Origin: Metellina segmentata | Lineage: Eukaryota > Arthropoda > Arachnida > Araneae > Tetragnathidae | Reading direction: 5' to 3' | NCBI GenBank assembly: GCA_947359465.1 | Contig: OX375873.1 | Span: forward strand, 42,566,437 to 42,630,436 | DNA length: 64,000 nucleotides | Part shown: piece by piece, positions 10,781 through 22,357 of the stretch | Layout of the letters: every line of letters begins with the position of its first letter | Numbering within the stretch: position 1 is the stretch's first letter | The notes under the pieces: model-generated | Told to the model about the DNA's origin: nothing | What the model saw: the letters and a program-made list of their open reading frames with translations, nothing else | The model's database searches: none | Made by a program: the position numbers and the translations under genes

Positions 10781-13718
10781 TGTTTGGAAGTAGTTATCTG
10801 TGCATGCAATTACTTTCACTTAAGAAAGGAAATAAGAGTCTCCTGTCAGATCCAGAATTGCTGACATTCACCTTGGGTCAGGTTTGAAAGTTATCCCTGC
10901 GAACAAGATATTCCCTAAATTTGGAAAGACGGCAACATAGAAGAGATGGCAAGTGTCAGGAGGAAATTATTAATTTTTTAACGCGTTATACTTTTTTTTT
11001 TACGTTTCTATGAAAATTGAAGTTTTTATTTTTGGAGCCCGCATAAACTAAGACCTTGTTTATTTGGCGCGTAGTGTGATTTTCTACCCACCACACCGAT
11101 TGGGTGAACTGTTAAAGAATTTTTGACGAAGAGTTTGGGAAATCGGTCCGCCCCTGAAGACATTCAGAGAAGACTTCTGTAAGTGGTGTCTGGGTAGTCT
11201 GAAAGCTGAAAGGTTATGCCTACCTTGCTGTAAACGTTAACGAGCCGTTCCCTTCAAAGTTCTTAATGAGCACAGATTTGGGACCTAATACCTTTCAGTT
11301 GTAGGCCTAGCACATTTTTCAGTTTTTTCATTTTCAACTGTCAATCTTGTGTAATTTTAGAGCTCGTGATTTTAGATTTTCTTTCCAGTTGTCAGTCATA
11401 GGGAGAAAATCTCTTAATTGGTTAACAAATTCCCCTTCTTTCGACGAGAATGCACTTTTAGCTTCCCAAACACGGTATGATAAGTCCACCACTAATCTCT
11501 TAGCTTCTTTCAATATTTCACCAGTGTAGTCACCTTTACCAGTGCTTGAAACTCAATTAAAAGTGTTGGAAAGCAGCCGCGAAATTAAGTCATTTTAATA
11601 GAATATCTTCTCTTGCCCTTAGCAAAAGCTTTTCAAATACCGAAAATTTCTTAAGTACACATTTAGAAGTCACTATACTAGTTTGTGTATAAAGTCTAAT
11701 TTCGTATTTTTAATAAAGTGAGACACAAAATTACCGCAATAACAAAAGTTGTCCTTATATTGATAATATGTCCATACTCACCAGTTAAATATTTATGTAT
11801 TGTGTTTCAAAGTTTCCTGTATAACTTTAAGAAGAGGTAGGGAAAATAGAATTAGACTATTCACTAAGTTATAGTATAGCATGTTAACATGCGCCACTCG
11901 TAAAGTGCAACAAGTTACTCCAAAGTCAAGAAATGAAAGTATGTGAATAGTTTCAGTAGCCTTACTTTGCAGCAGTTTTTACATTCATTGTAATGTTATT
12001 ACTTAAAAAACTTCTGCGAAAGGAGTGTTGGTTTGCGAAGCAAATCAAATGGGATTGCAAGGGGGTTGGCAAGTCGAATATAATTTTATTTGTAGTGTGC
12101 CTTTTACGGTACTTTCTGAAAAATGTGGTTCAAATTGAACCGATGGTAATAATCACTTAGAGAACAAATATCATACACTTCAGTATACGAACCGCCTTAC
12201 TTGATGAAACAAATTTTGCTTAACTATTTTTTAAAAAGTTTATAACCAAAGGACGAAAATATTTATTCAATAATTCGTCAGGAGAAAAATTCAGAAATTG
12301 CATGACAAAAAACCGTGTGCCAAAACATTAAAAATATAATTATAGTTTTAAAATATATTCTATAACTTCGGTACTGAAACTGAACGAACTGGGATTAATA
12401 CTTACGTACACACAACGCCATTTTCAATATTATCTTAAATCAGTTTGTGATAAAGTAATCTAAAATAGTTGCAATAGTTACCTCTAAGAATAAATTCAAA
12501 ATTATGACTATATAAAGGCAACTAATAAAAATGTATCCCATTCTACTCCTTAGTTCTTTTTGAGCAATCATGAGATTACATTGTGATTTTTCCATTGTTC
12601 ATAAAACTTTTATCTTTGATCTGAGTTCACTGCCATAGGTGATCTTTTTTAAACCGTAAAAATCAATCTGCAAAGAAAAGAGTGTAATTAGGAAATACAA
12701 TGAAATTCCCAGGTGATATTAGAGTAACTGATTATATAACATATTTCATTCAGGAGTTCCCAAATTACAAAAATAAGCTAACATTTTTAAAACAGTTCAC
12801 AGAACTAAGTAGCTTAAAACCTAAGAATTCCAATAGTACTAGTGAATCAGAGCTGGGATAATCCCTATTTTCGAGTGGAGTGAAATCCTTTGACTCTCCC
12901 ACTATGATGTACACTGATGAAGTTATTTTCTCTGATCGTAATATAAGGTCCCAAACGTAGTAATTCTGATAAAAATTACTAGATCATATTCTCCTTTTCG
13001 ATGCACATTTTTACCAAAGAGTAGCAACTTTTCACCCGTCAGTTAAATTACAGTGACCATCAACACAATAGAAATCTGAAATACTGGTATAATACTTTGT
13101 GTCATTATTCATCAGGTGATTAAGACTTTTCCTCACTTGATCTTCTTTTCTTAACACTATAGTGGACTCATGGAAAAAGACAGTTTACCTTGGGAGAGTT
13201 GATTTCTGGATAGGTGTGAAAACACGTTAGGAGAACGCCGCCATACACAAAAGCACGAATGGCGATCGACATGGATATTTTCCCCCGTCATTTCGTTTTC
13301 ATTGCCTGTCGCGTTTGTCACCGAATGATGATAAACTTAGAACTCGAATCAGAGCTAATAACACCATGGAAGGTATTTGTTTAAAGAAGTTTATGTTTTG
13401 TAAGAAGGTTTATGAAACAACCAATCCCCAATTTAACTAATAGACTCGTCCAAAATCCCGTGAATCAACTGCCTTCTCCCGGGAGCCTTAATATACTCGA
13501 TCCTGAGAAGGTATCGCTGGTAAATAAACATGACTCAAAGAAGAATCGCCTTTTAAGACATTCCTCTTACGAATGATATTTCTTTCTATTCTCTCAAAAG
13601 CTGACTCTGCCGGGTATCCATTGGTATATCCCATTGGTTGCCCATCATATAATTACTTCCTTAACTTTCTGTCAATGCTCAATGAATAACTGACATAAAC
13701 TTTCAATCAGTGAGAGTC
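10781..13718. other. Non-coding stretch with one Helitron scrap
   Basis: No frame longer than 64 codons is convincing. The only repeat landmark I recognise is at 12015-12075. The remainder is AT-rich, with no clear termini or RNA genes. Confidence 0.45.
12015..12075 (+). repeat. Helitron type B 3'-region fragment
   Basis: GGTTTGCGAAGCAAATCAAA, GGGATTGCAAG and GGGGTTGGC match the subterminal region of the type-B Helitron ends at 23354 and 58355. The terminal hairpin and CTAG are missing. Confidence 0.6.
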
Positions 13719-13871
13719 TAACGGCCATATTCACAAGTCTCGAGTTAACTCGAGAATCAGTTGATCCGCGAGTAACGGCCGTATTCACAAGTCCGAGTTA
13801 ACTCGAGGATCAACGATAATCCGCGAGTTATCGAAAAAACCGTATTCACAAGTCCTGATCCGTGGTTTAAA

Positions 13872-15588
13872 CTGCCGTTTCGGTGTTACATTTTGATCCT
13901 CCGAAATCGGCGAGTTAACTCGCGAGTTACATTTAACGCATGCGCAGTACCATCTTTTTGGAAAAAGAAAATGGGACACATTTCATTCTATGCTCAATTA
14001 CAGAATTCTTGCGACGACTGAACTGGATCTGTCATTACGGAGCACCTACTTCATAGCAGCTAATCTCCTCATAATAAAATTGCTTAAATGGAAAAATTTA
14101 AACATATTTTTATTGAAATTCAAAAGAAAAATGAAAATAAAAATAGCTGCGTAATCTTAACCAAGCAGCTTAGCGAAAAGATAGATGGCGCCACCTCTGT
14201 CCTCTAAGCCGAAGAGAGCGAACGGTAGAAAACGACCATGGCAGATACAAATTCGTCGTAGAATTAAAATTATTCTGTTGAGTTACTACGAATGAAAGAA
14301 AATTGATAATGCAAGTTACTTGTCACGACACCAACACACACCCATACTGACAAGTACAAATATAATCAGATTACATACATCTGTCAAGACATTGTGTACA
14401 ATTCTTTCTTGCCAAATTTAGGTTTCCATAAAATTCCAATTTGAGATTAAATACCTTTGCATCTCTTTTCCCAAACCCATATTAAAATGCTGTGCGAGTC
14501 CTATTTATTCACAATTTGGAATCAATTCTACGGACTTGATCAGTATGAATGCAGATTCGGGCGTCCTAACCAATGTAAACAAATATCATGTGATCGTGAG
14601 GAGCCAATCATAGCGAGCGTCTCATTTTAATCCCCGGATCACTTAACACGCCGTTTGAGAATACCGTTTTTGATAATCCTCGAGTTAACTCTTACTCGCG
14701 GATCAACTGATCCTCGAGTTAACTCGAGACTTGTGAATATGGCCGTAAGAGTTAACTCGAGGATTATCAAAAACGATATTCTCAAACGGCGTGTTAAGTG
14801 ATCCGGGGATTAAAATGAGACGCTCGCTGTGATTGGCTACCTCACGATCACGTGGTATTGTTTACATTGGTTACGACGCCCCAATATGCATTCATACTGA
14901 TCAAGCACGTACTTCACCGTAGAATTGATTCCAAATTGTGAATAAATAGGACTCGCACAGCATTTTAATATGGGTTTGGGAAAAGAAATGCAAAGGTATT
15001 TAATTTCAAATTGGATTTTTATGGAAACCTAAATTTGGCAAGAAAGAATTGTACACAATGTCTTGACAGATGTATGTAATCTGATTATCTTTATACTTGT
15101 CAGTATGGGTGTGTGTTGGTGTCGTGAAAAGTAACTTGCATTGTCAATTTTCTTTCATTCGTAATAAATCAACAGAATAATTTTTATTCTACGACGAATT
15201 TTTGTATCTGCCATGGTCGTTTTCTACCGTTCGCTCTCTCCGACTTATAGGACAGAGGTGGCGCCATCTATCTTTTCGCTAAGCTGCTTGTTTAAGATTT
15301 ACGCAGCTACCTTTATTTTCATTTTTCTTTTGAATTTCAATAAAAATATGTTTAAATTTTTCTATTTAAGCAATATTCTGATGATGAGATGAGCTGCTAT
15401 TTAGCAGGTGCTCCGTAATGACAGATCCAGTCCAGTCGTCGAAAGAATACTGTAATTGAGCATAGAATGAAATGTGTCCTCCATTTTGCTTTTCCAAAAA
15501 GATGGTACTGCGCATGCGTTAAATGTAACTCGCGAGTTAACTCGCCGATTTCGGAGGATCAAAATGTAACACCGAAACGGCAGTTTCA
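13872..15588. repeat. Large imperfect palindrome (two ~0.83-kb arms)
   Basis: 13872-14693 is matched in inverse by 14747-15588 over almost its whole length. Paired landmarks include GCATGCGCAGTACCATCTTT, AACACGCCGTTTGAGAATA, the AACGGTAGAAAACGACCATG block and the GATGGCGCCACCTCTGTCC block. The 53-bp spacer holds a CTCGAGTTAACTCGAG palindrome and one Harbinger-like terminus. Arms differ by scattered substitutions and short indels. It could fold into a very long hairpin as RNA or single-stranded DNA. Confidence 0.85.
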
Positions 15589-16810
15589 AGGCTTAACTGG
15601 ATTCCGTGTCTGATCAGGCTTGTTCATTGCGCTATTCGGGATGTAACACTAGAACGGTAGGTTGCCAGCGCCATCTAGTGGAAGCAATCTTGAAAACGGA
15701 TCGCGGGGATTCGCATGTTTTTTAACAGGGAGAAAGCTAGATTTTATTGAAAATAAAATATGTGAAAAGTTATCAAATCCTAAAAACATTCCACTCTTGG
15801 TAGTTTTTTCGGTTTTTAGAAAATTGATTACAAATATGTTTTAATATTTCTTTTCAAAAAGAATTTTTGTCACCCTTCTTAGACTAAACAAAAAAATTTC
15901 TTATAGCATATATTAGCTATCAGGTACAAGAATCCTTAGTAGATTAAAAACAATTTTAGGACTTGAGGGAGGGGGGGAATGAATAATTTAAAATATTACA
16001 GTATTATTTACTACCATTAGTTAGCCACACTAATTAATGATACATTATTCATAAAATTGATCATAAACAAAATCTCAGACAACATGTAATGTTAATTCAA
16101 GTAAATGAGTATTCATATAAATTTTTTTATTTATTCTGCCTATAAGCAATGTTCAGAGTGAAATTTGGGATACTTAAAATGAAGCATTTACTATAAAGTT
16201 TTAAGATAGATTTATTTAAGAGGGGGTGGGGGTGGGGGGCTGAAACACAAAAAATCCTTCAAAAAGTCCTTTTTTGTTTTATATTCTCAAAAAATTTGAA
16301 ATTTGATTCTTTTGTTTGACACCAATTTTATGATATCTTAAGTAGAACCGAAGTTATAAACAAAAGAACGTTTTGATAGCTGTCAAAGTTTTGAAACGAA
16401 AAATATGTCGACTTATACGAAAAACTGCTAACAAAAGTACAATTGCATGCAAATTGTACCGTAAAAAGGTACCATTAGCCAAAATAAACCTTAACCAAAG
16501 ATCTGAAGACATTAACGCATTTACTTACGTACTCGGAGTAATCAACACTTTTGTAAATGATTTTCATTAATGAAACTTTTAAGGTGATTTTTCTCCATGA
16601 TGGATTTTTCACACTTTTCCCAACTTTAAAATGATATAACTCAAAATCTATTCAAGATAATTGCATGAAATTTGGTATGTATATTCTTCTAAAGAATTTG
16701 TATTCAGCTATTTTAAAAATTATTGATATGTTATAAAATATAAGTGTTTTTATAAATTATAAATTCAAAAAATGATCATTTTTAATTAAAAAATTTTTAA
16801 TATGCATGTA

Positions 16811-17059
16811 TTAAAAAAACTGTGAAGACAAATTTTTAAATATAATATCTGCTTTTAGAAAATGTAAATATTGTGTCTTTTCATGAATAATTTCTTTGTT
16901 ATATCTAGAGATTGTTTCCAACCACTGTGCTCGAAGGGTCGAGTCGCTGGGGAACTCATGGTATGATACATATTCCCCTACTTGCTCTTGAAACTTCTTA
17001 CTACGAGTATGATAAGACGTACAAAACGGCACACAACAGTTCACCATTGTCTCTATCAA
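16811..17059 (-). pseudogene. THAP-domain fragment
   Basis: The 82-codon frame begins METM-like then MVNCCVPFCTSYHTRSKK and continues SYHEFPSDSTLRAQWLETISR. It has the first zinc-binding Cys pair, the FP and the invariant Trp of the C2CH THAP DNA-binding fold. The distal C-x2-H and AVPTF box are missing; the frame degenerates after HEKTQYLHFLK and stops. Animal THAP domains occur in host regulators and in P-element and Kolobok transposases. Here, inside transposon sequence, a transposase origin is the more likely. It could also be a first exon, but I see no good donor. Confidence 0.75.
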
Positions 17060-17441
17060 GTTTTTACTGATTTAAGGCTTTAAAATAATCACTAAATCGA
17101 AAATACTGCGAATACAGAACACGATTTCTATGCAATCCAATGGTAAACAACCTGCTTTTCTTGGTAGGGTGACAGCGCTCTCAAGCGGTAAGAGTTGGAA
17201 ACTTTCAGTTACGTCGGCTCTTTTGATCTTTTGGGTAATGATTCAGCCTGTACAACCTACGGTTACGATCAAGTTTAGCCTTGGCAGTTTAAACCACGGA
17301 TCAGGACTTGTGAATACGGTTTTTTCGATAACTCGCGGATTATCGTTGATCCTCGAGTTAACTCGGACTTGTGAATACGGCCGTAAGAATGTGGCGGAAG
17401 TCGTAATTTAAGAACAGTTTAATAACTTAAATAAGGATATA

Positions 17442-18008
17442 CACATTATATGGACAAAATTATTTGGACACTGCAGAAATTCGGAGGAGGATCCATTTTA
17501 GTTCGAGGTTGTTTTTCGTGGTTAAAACAGCCCATTGCCTTATGTACCTGGTACCATGAACGCTGACGTGTTCCTCGACGTCCTGGATAATTCGGCCTTG
17601 CCTACACTATGGCAATACTACGGCGATGATGGTTGTTTCTTCCAACAGGATCGAGCTCCATGACATACTGCAAAACGTGTACTGGACTGGTTTCCTGAAA
17701 ATGAGGTGCATTTGCTTGACTGGTCGCTTTAGACCCCCGATCTTAATCCGATCGAGCACTTGTGGGACAAACTGGATCAACGAGTACGACACCGCCACGC
17801 ACGCCCATCTTCTCAACAATCTCTTCTCCTAGCCTTGCAAGAAGCATGGTGAGCTATTTCTGCACGAACTTACAGAGCCATTGTGGTAAGTCTGCTAATG
17901 TTGAAGCTTTAATACAAGCAAAAGGAGGGCCTACCCGTTATTAAATAGAATAATGAAGTACTTTTTCTGAAAAACATGCAGTGTCCAAATACTTTTGTTC
18001 ATATCGTG
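17442..18008 (+). mobile_element. Internally deleted Tc1 (DD34E) element
   Basis: Inverted ends ATTTGGACACTGCA with the outer TACAC..ATATG/TATGG segments match at 17441-17475 and 17975-18009, flanked by TA. Only 567 bp remain. The left inverted repeat runs almost directly into the second half of the transposase, so the first half has been deleted. It lies 58 bp from the right end of the Harbinger-like structure. Confidence 0.87.
17480..17944 (+). pseudogene. Tc1 transposase C-terminal half, disrupted
   Basis: In shifting frames one reads GGGSILVRGCFSW, the FQQDRAP.HTAKRVLDWF second-Asp region, TPDLNPIEHLW with the catalytic Glu (34 residues after the Asp), and the family C-terminus ALIQAKGGPTRY before a stop at 17942-17944. 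In-frame stops replace the Cys after RAP and a residue before TPD, and there are several frameshifts. It is clearly a different lineage from the element at 9567. Confidence 0.87.
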
Positions 18009-18601
18009 TATTTACTTTGATGGATCTGAGGAGCTTCCAGTCATCGTGGATGCAAGTCCAAAAATTAAAAACAATTGCATTAAAAAAAGTATTGCTTTTT
18101 CTGGTCCGGGTCCTTTCCATCTAAAAAATTAACATTTATTAAAAAATACGATACAAAATTATAAAAAACAACCCCATCCACACTCTTTTTTTATATATTC
18201 CATCTCTAATTCCTCTCAATTCCAAATTCTTTTTTATCACTTTCCAATCATGGTTACAGTTTACAATATAATCGTTTGGATAACATAATATATGTAATAT
18301 TATAATAATTATCGGATCGCTTGCCGCGCGCAATAAAAATTTAATTATCGTATCATTTGTACGCGTGCAGCAAAAATTAAATTTTCGGATCGCTTGCACA
18401 CGCGCTCATAGCCTTATTGCAACATTCTTGTAACATTGTGTTTCCTTCGTCAAATAGAGACATTTTCTGTCGAGCTAAATGTAGGTGACAGCAATGTTTC
18501 TACAGAGAAACGGTGTTTACCAAATGTATTTCGAACGTGACGTCACTTGGCTTATATTTGGAACAACTACGCACTACTCTTAAAACAATATTACTCTAAT
18601 T

Positions 18602-18763
18602 CAGGCCTCGAAATAGATTTTTTAATACAGGTGCACCTTGTGCACCTAAGTTTTTAAATTAGGTACACAAAATATTTACTACTAACTAGTGGAAAAAAAT
18701 TAGGTGCACAATTATATTTTCATGTGCACGGTGCACCTGTGCACCCGGGTATTTCGAGCCCTG
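18602..18763. mobile_element. hAT-like MITE, family H1
   Basis: The 162-bp element has ends CAGGCCTCGAAATA and TATTTCGAGCCCTG. A perfect 8-bp target duplication CTCTAATT lies at 18594-18601 and 18764-18771, diagnostic of hAT-type insertion. The interior is built from repeated GTGCACC/GGTGCAC palindromes and has no coding capacity. Confidence 0.92.
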
Positions 18764-18786
18764 CTCTAATTTATATTTAGGATTAA

Positions 18787-19678
18787 GGGGGTCCGGGACA
18801 CAAAAATCATCAAATTTTCGAAAAAAAAAATTATATTTTAAATAATTCTCTGTGTCTTTCTACTTAAAATGTCGTCTGAATCACGTTTCTATCTTAATTA
18901 GAACGAGAGATAGAATTAATTTTGTGGTTCGTTGTTTTGAAAATCTAACACTCAGACAGTTGTTGTCATGGCAACAACATCTGTGAAAGACGTTATTTAA
19001 GTCTACGGAGACCTTTAAACTATGCAGAAAAAAGATAGAACTTGCAAAAATCAAACTAAACCAAAGATTTAAGAGGAAAGAAGGAGTTAGATACTCATCT
19101 GGATGCTCTTAAAGGGTATTTAAACATTTTATTAATTGTAAATTAGTCTTTAAAACTTTAAATGCGTTTTTCACCATGATGCATTTTTTCAAGATGTCCT
19201 GTATTCAAATTGTTACAAGTCCAGAACCGATAAAGTTTAAGGGTTGAAATTTGGAATACATCTTTTTCAAACATTATACTTTAATTTTGATTCAGCAATT
19301 TTAAAACAAATATTTACTTTTAAAAATATAACTTTAAAAAAAAAGTACCTTAAAATGTTTAGAAGTTTTCATTCAAATATTTTTTATTTTTTATTGAATT
19401 AATATTTTTAAACTTGCTGAATCAGAATTAAAAGTTATAAATTTGTGAATAATTTACTGCAAGAATTTTGAAAATTTACTCTAGAATATTTTGAATTTTA
19501 GCAATTTGAAATGACCCTTCTTTTTTTCAAAACATTTTAATTTTAAATTAAAAAAAAAATTTGGAACATTTTTGTGTTGTGATTTTGCTTATTAGTTAGA
19601 TGGGTAATCAGTACAAAAAAAATAAAAAAAAATTCTAAATTAATTAATAAAAAAAAATTCTGATCTGTCCCGGACCCC
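18787..19678. mobile_element. TTAA-flanked DNA transposon remnant (Kolobok or piggyBac type)
   Basis: Inverted ends GGGGTCCGGGACA are flanked on both sides by TTAA (18783-18786 and 19679-19682). The interior (892 bp) is A/T-rich with long homopolymer runs and no transposase. A TTAA duplication is used by both piggyBac and Kolobok. The G-rich ends and similarity of the 19150-19300 interior to THAP-linked sequence near 16600 favour Kolobok, but this is inference. Confidence 0.78.
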
Positions 19679-19766
19679 TTAATCTTTGTAAAGGAGAGGT
19701 AAGTTTTGTAGTTTAGAAATCCAATTTGGCACATGAAAACTAGAAATGTAGCATTTATTTTAAATA

Positions 19767-21291
19767 CTAGCTCGGCGTTGCCCGTGTCCGTGGTGTAAGG
19801 TATTAATCTGGTGTAAAATTTTCCGTAGATTTCACATCCGTTGAAGATATATTTAATTTAAAAATTATTTATTTAAAGAAAAGAGTATTTTTAGGTGTCG
19901 ATCTAAACTGAAATTTTCCTCAGATTTTTAATCTATATTTAACGGTCTAGGAGATAGAAAAAAGAACTGTGACTATAGTTGAAAGATTTATCGTCTGGAT
20001 GGAAAAACTTTCCTCCACGCAAAATGAAAGCGGAAATGAAAAAAATAATTTCCACCGCGTGCAAAATGAAAGCGGAAACGGGTAAAAATAATTTTCTGAG
20101 CGATGAAAAAACCTACATGCGCCTCAATCCCATGATAGTACTTTACGCAAGTCCAACGTGATTGGCTAATCGGATCACATGACCTAGATACGTATGTCAT
20201 CAAGGTTTATAGTTGTTGGCGATTTATCTCTTCCTTTCTGCTTTCTTCTTTTCTTTTCAGATCCATGGCTATGGGTGGGTAGAGGTGGAAGCCGAAAATT
20301 GTATCCTTTTATTATATAAGTTAATAATTATATAAGTTAGTGTTTTATGTATGCTTTTTGTTACATCAGAATGGTCCTAAGCCAGCGGTGGATACGACAC
20401 CATCATCCTAAAGCAAAGGGGACGGCAGAGGGGCGGAAAAATATCAGCTGGTAGTGAGTTCAGGAGTGGTTCTTAGATTATTTATGTAAAATCAACGGAA
20501 GCATGGAAAAATATGAAAAGGGTATTAAAAATTAGGAAAAGTAAATTAGAATAAAAAGGAATTAAATTGGAATTTTTTTTAAATAATTTGGAGGATCTAA
20601 AAAATTTTCCGACAGCTGGGTTCGAACTCTGGAAGTCATCCTCAGCTGCCGACGCTAAACTGAAGGTGGGTGACTTTAGCCGTTAGACCATTGTTGCTTC
20701 ACGAAAAGAAGCTCTTTAAAGTATAACTACCCTTAATATATAAGTTGGCAAGAAATACTACTAACAACAACCATACAATATAAAAATGAGGAGCAAATCA
20801 GAGTCAACTTGTCGAACACTTACGCTGTACGCTGAGGCGCTAGTGTATGTATTGTATTTCTACGAAACAACGCGCATATTCAAAATCAAATGGTTACTGC
20901 AACAATTAGATTGGCGAGATATCCAAGTGAAGCCAAGCCCGTGAAACTAGCCAATCAAGTTGGACTTGCGTAAAGTACTATCATGGGATTGAGCCGCTTC
21001 TAAAAAACCTTGCCATGGTTACAAGGACTGCAAGGTCACGTGGGTAGAAAAGTCAAGATTAGGGTTATTCTTCTTCCGCGGAAGAAAGGCGTTGAAGAAC
21101 CAGGAAGAGAATAAAACTATTAAATTCATTTATAAAAATCTTCTAGATTGAATTTTAAAAATTCGCCGCGACCCAAAAATTGCAAAAAATTTGGACTACC
21201 TGTATGCCAAATCTCATTGCTGTAAGTGCCATAGATCGTCAGGATTTTGCGACAGTGAAACAAACAACACTTCCTTTCATAATAGTAGAGA
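19767..21291 (-). mobile_element. Non-autonomous Helitron, type A, 1.5 kb
   Basis: On the minus strand the 5' end TCTCTACTATTATGAAAGG (21291) leads into GGCACTTACAGCAATGAGAT and ACAGGTAGTCC. The 3' end at 19767 is CACGGGCAACGCCGAGCTAG|T. At 1,525 bp it is more than twice the size of the 635-bp copy at 3496. The extra interior includes a tRNA-like segment at 20585-20700. The terminal kilobase resembles the copy running off the window at 63428. No Rep/helicase is encoded. Confidence 0.78.
20585..20700 (-). repeat. tRNA-like segment inside a Helitron
   Basis: On the minus strand, an A-box-like TGGTCTAACGGCTAAAG is followed about 55 bases later by the B-box AGTTCGAACCC. The spacing is too long for an ordinary tRNA without a large insert, and no acceptor stem closes. 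It is probably a tRNA-derived SINE head or a tRNA pseudogene carried within the Helitron. A tRNA with an intron or long variable arm cannot be fully excluded. Confidence 0.45.
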
Positions 21292-21721
21292 AGGATCGAC
21301 ACTTCCATGCACCATAATTACTAGTCGAATGGGTTGGATTTCTTTTACAAGCCGAAGAGGGCATTTAATTCCGATATAGGAAGATTGTATTGACTTATAC
21401 CTTCGTGATCTGATATAGGTCAAATATACGAGAATGGCATACATAAAAATGTAATCCATGACTACATGACGTTTTTTAGTGGGTAATTCTGTTGGGGATT
21501 TTGTTCTTCTTTATTTCATCATGGTTAATATGGACCTGCTCTGTATAAATTTATTCTATTTATGACGTCATTGATTTTCTGCCGAACTGTTGTTGCTAGT
21601 GTATAAATATGTTTGACGTGTATGCACTGTATCTCCCAATAAACTTCGATTGTGTGATAGTTATCGTCATGCTCTTCGTTGAACAATTGTGTTGTGCCGT
21701 CATGATCGGAATTATTATTTA

Positions 21722-22100
21722 CTAGCCACTGCGTAGCCAGCACGGCGTTGACCGTGACAGTTCTTTTCGTCTCTAACCCCCGGTGATTGCTATGAATTCC
21801 CATTTGGTTTGCGAAGCCTATTGGATAACAGCTATCACAGCGTTGCATACGTCATTGAAATGCGGCCAAGTTCGAATTGGGAAGAAATGTTACTCATTTT
21901 ATTACCGTTATATTGAAAATATTTTATCATTAAATTGAAAAAAGTAATTTTTACGACTTTAGGAGTTTATTATTATCAAGCAAATTCCACATACTTTGTC
22001 CATTAAAAAAATTAAAGGAACTCGGAATTAGCTCTGTGAACACGAATTCGGAAATTAAAGCCTTCTAAGCACGTCGGACAATTAAAAATATACTGTGTCG
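21722..22100 (-). mobile_element. Helitron type A, 3' end, truncated
   Basis: The minus-strand 3' terminus is GTCAACGCCGTGCTGGCTAC then GCAGTGGCTAG|T, with a terminal stem like the one at 63428. The adjoining sequence shares AATTCCCATTTGGTTTGCGA and GGATAACAGC landmarks with 8330-8400. The 5' side fades out before the SINE at 22128. Confidence 0.6.
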
Positions 22101-22127
22101 ATATTATGATTGCACGATAGGTATTTG

Positions 22128-22235
22128 AATTTACGTCGCACTGGAGCAACACAACGTGCTATTGGTAACTGTCCGGAATCATTCTCGAATGGAAAGATCC
22201 GAGCACAACGCCTCGTAATTTTGAACCACGGTATG
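22128..22235 (-). repeat. SINE family S, 3' body fragment
   Basis: The inverted body carries TTTACGTCGCACTGGAGCAA, CGTGCTATTGGTAAC, GGAAAGATCCGAG and TTTTGAACCACGGTA. The copy is diverged and lacks a head. Confidence 0.75.
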
Positions 22236-22357
22236 CGCGATAAAAAAGGTTGATGTTGGTTAATTCTCTAAAGACCAATCCCGTTTTGAATAAAATTCGA
22301 TATATTTAATGCTTGGTGAAAATAAACAACACAATTTATCATGATGAATACAAATAA

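Larger units (their letters stand above)
13722..17383. mobile_element. Interleaved PIF/Harbinger-like elements
   Basis: Several copies of the terminus CGGCCRTATTCACAAGTC, each next to TAA, occur at 13722 and 13776 (left-facing) and at 14745 and 17383 (right-facing). 13722-14745 forms one 1,024-bp unit with about 50-bp inverted ends. 13776-17383 forms another with about 95-bp inverted ends that share CGATAATCCGCGAGTTATCG and GGTTTAAACTGCC-type blocks. The TAA duplications and GGCC...TATTCACAA ends fit PIF/Harbinger. No Harbinger transposase or Myb-like protein is visible, so it is non-autonomous. CGAGTTAACTCG palindromes recur near each terminus. Confidence 0.72.
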
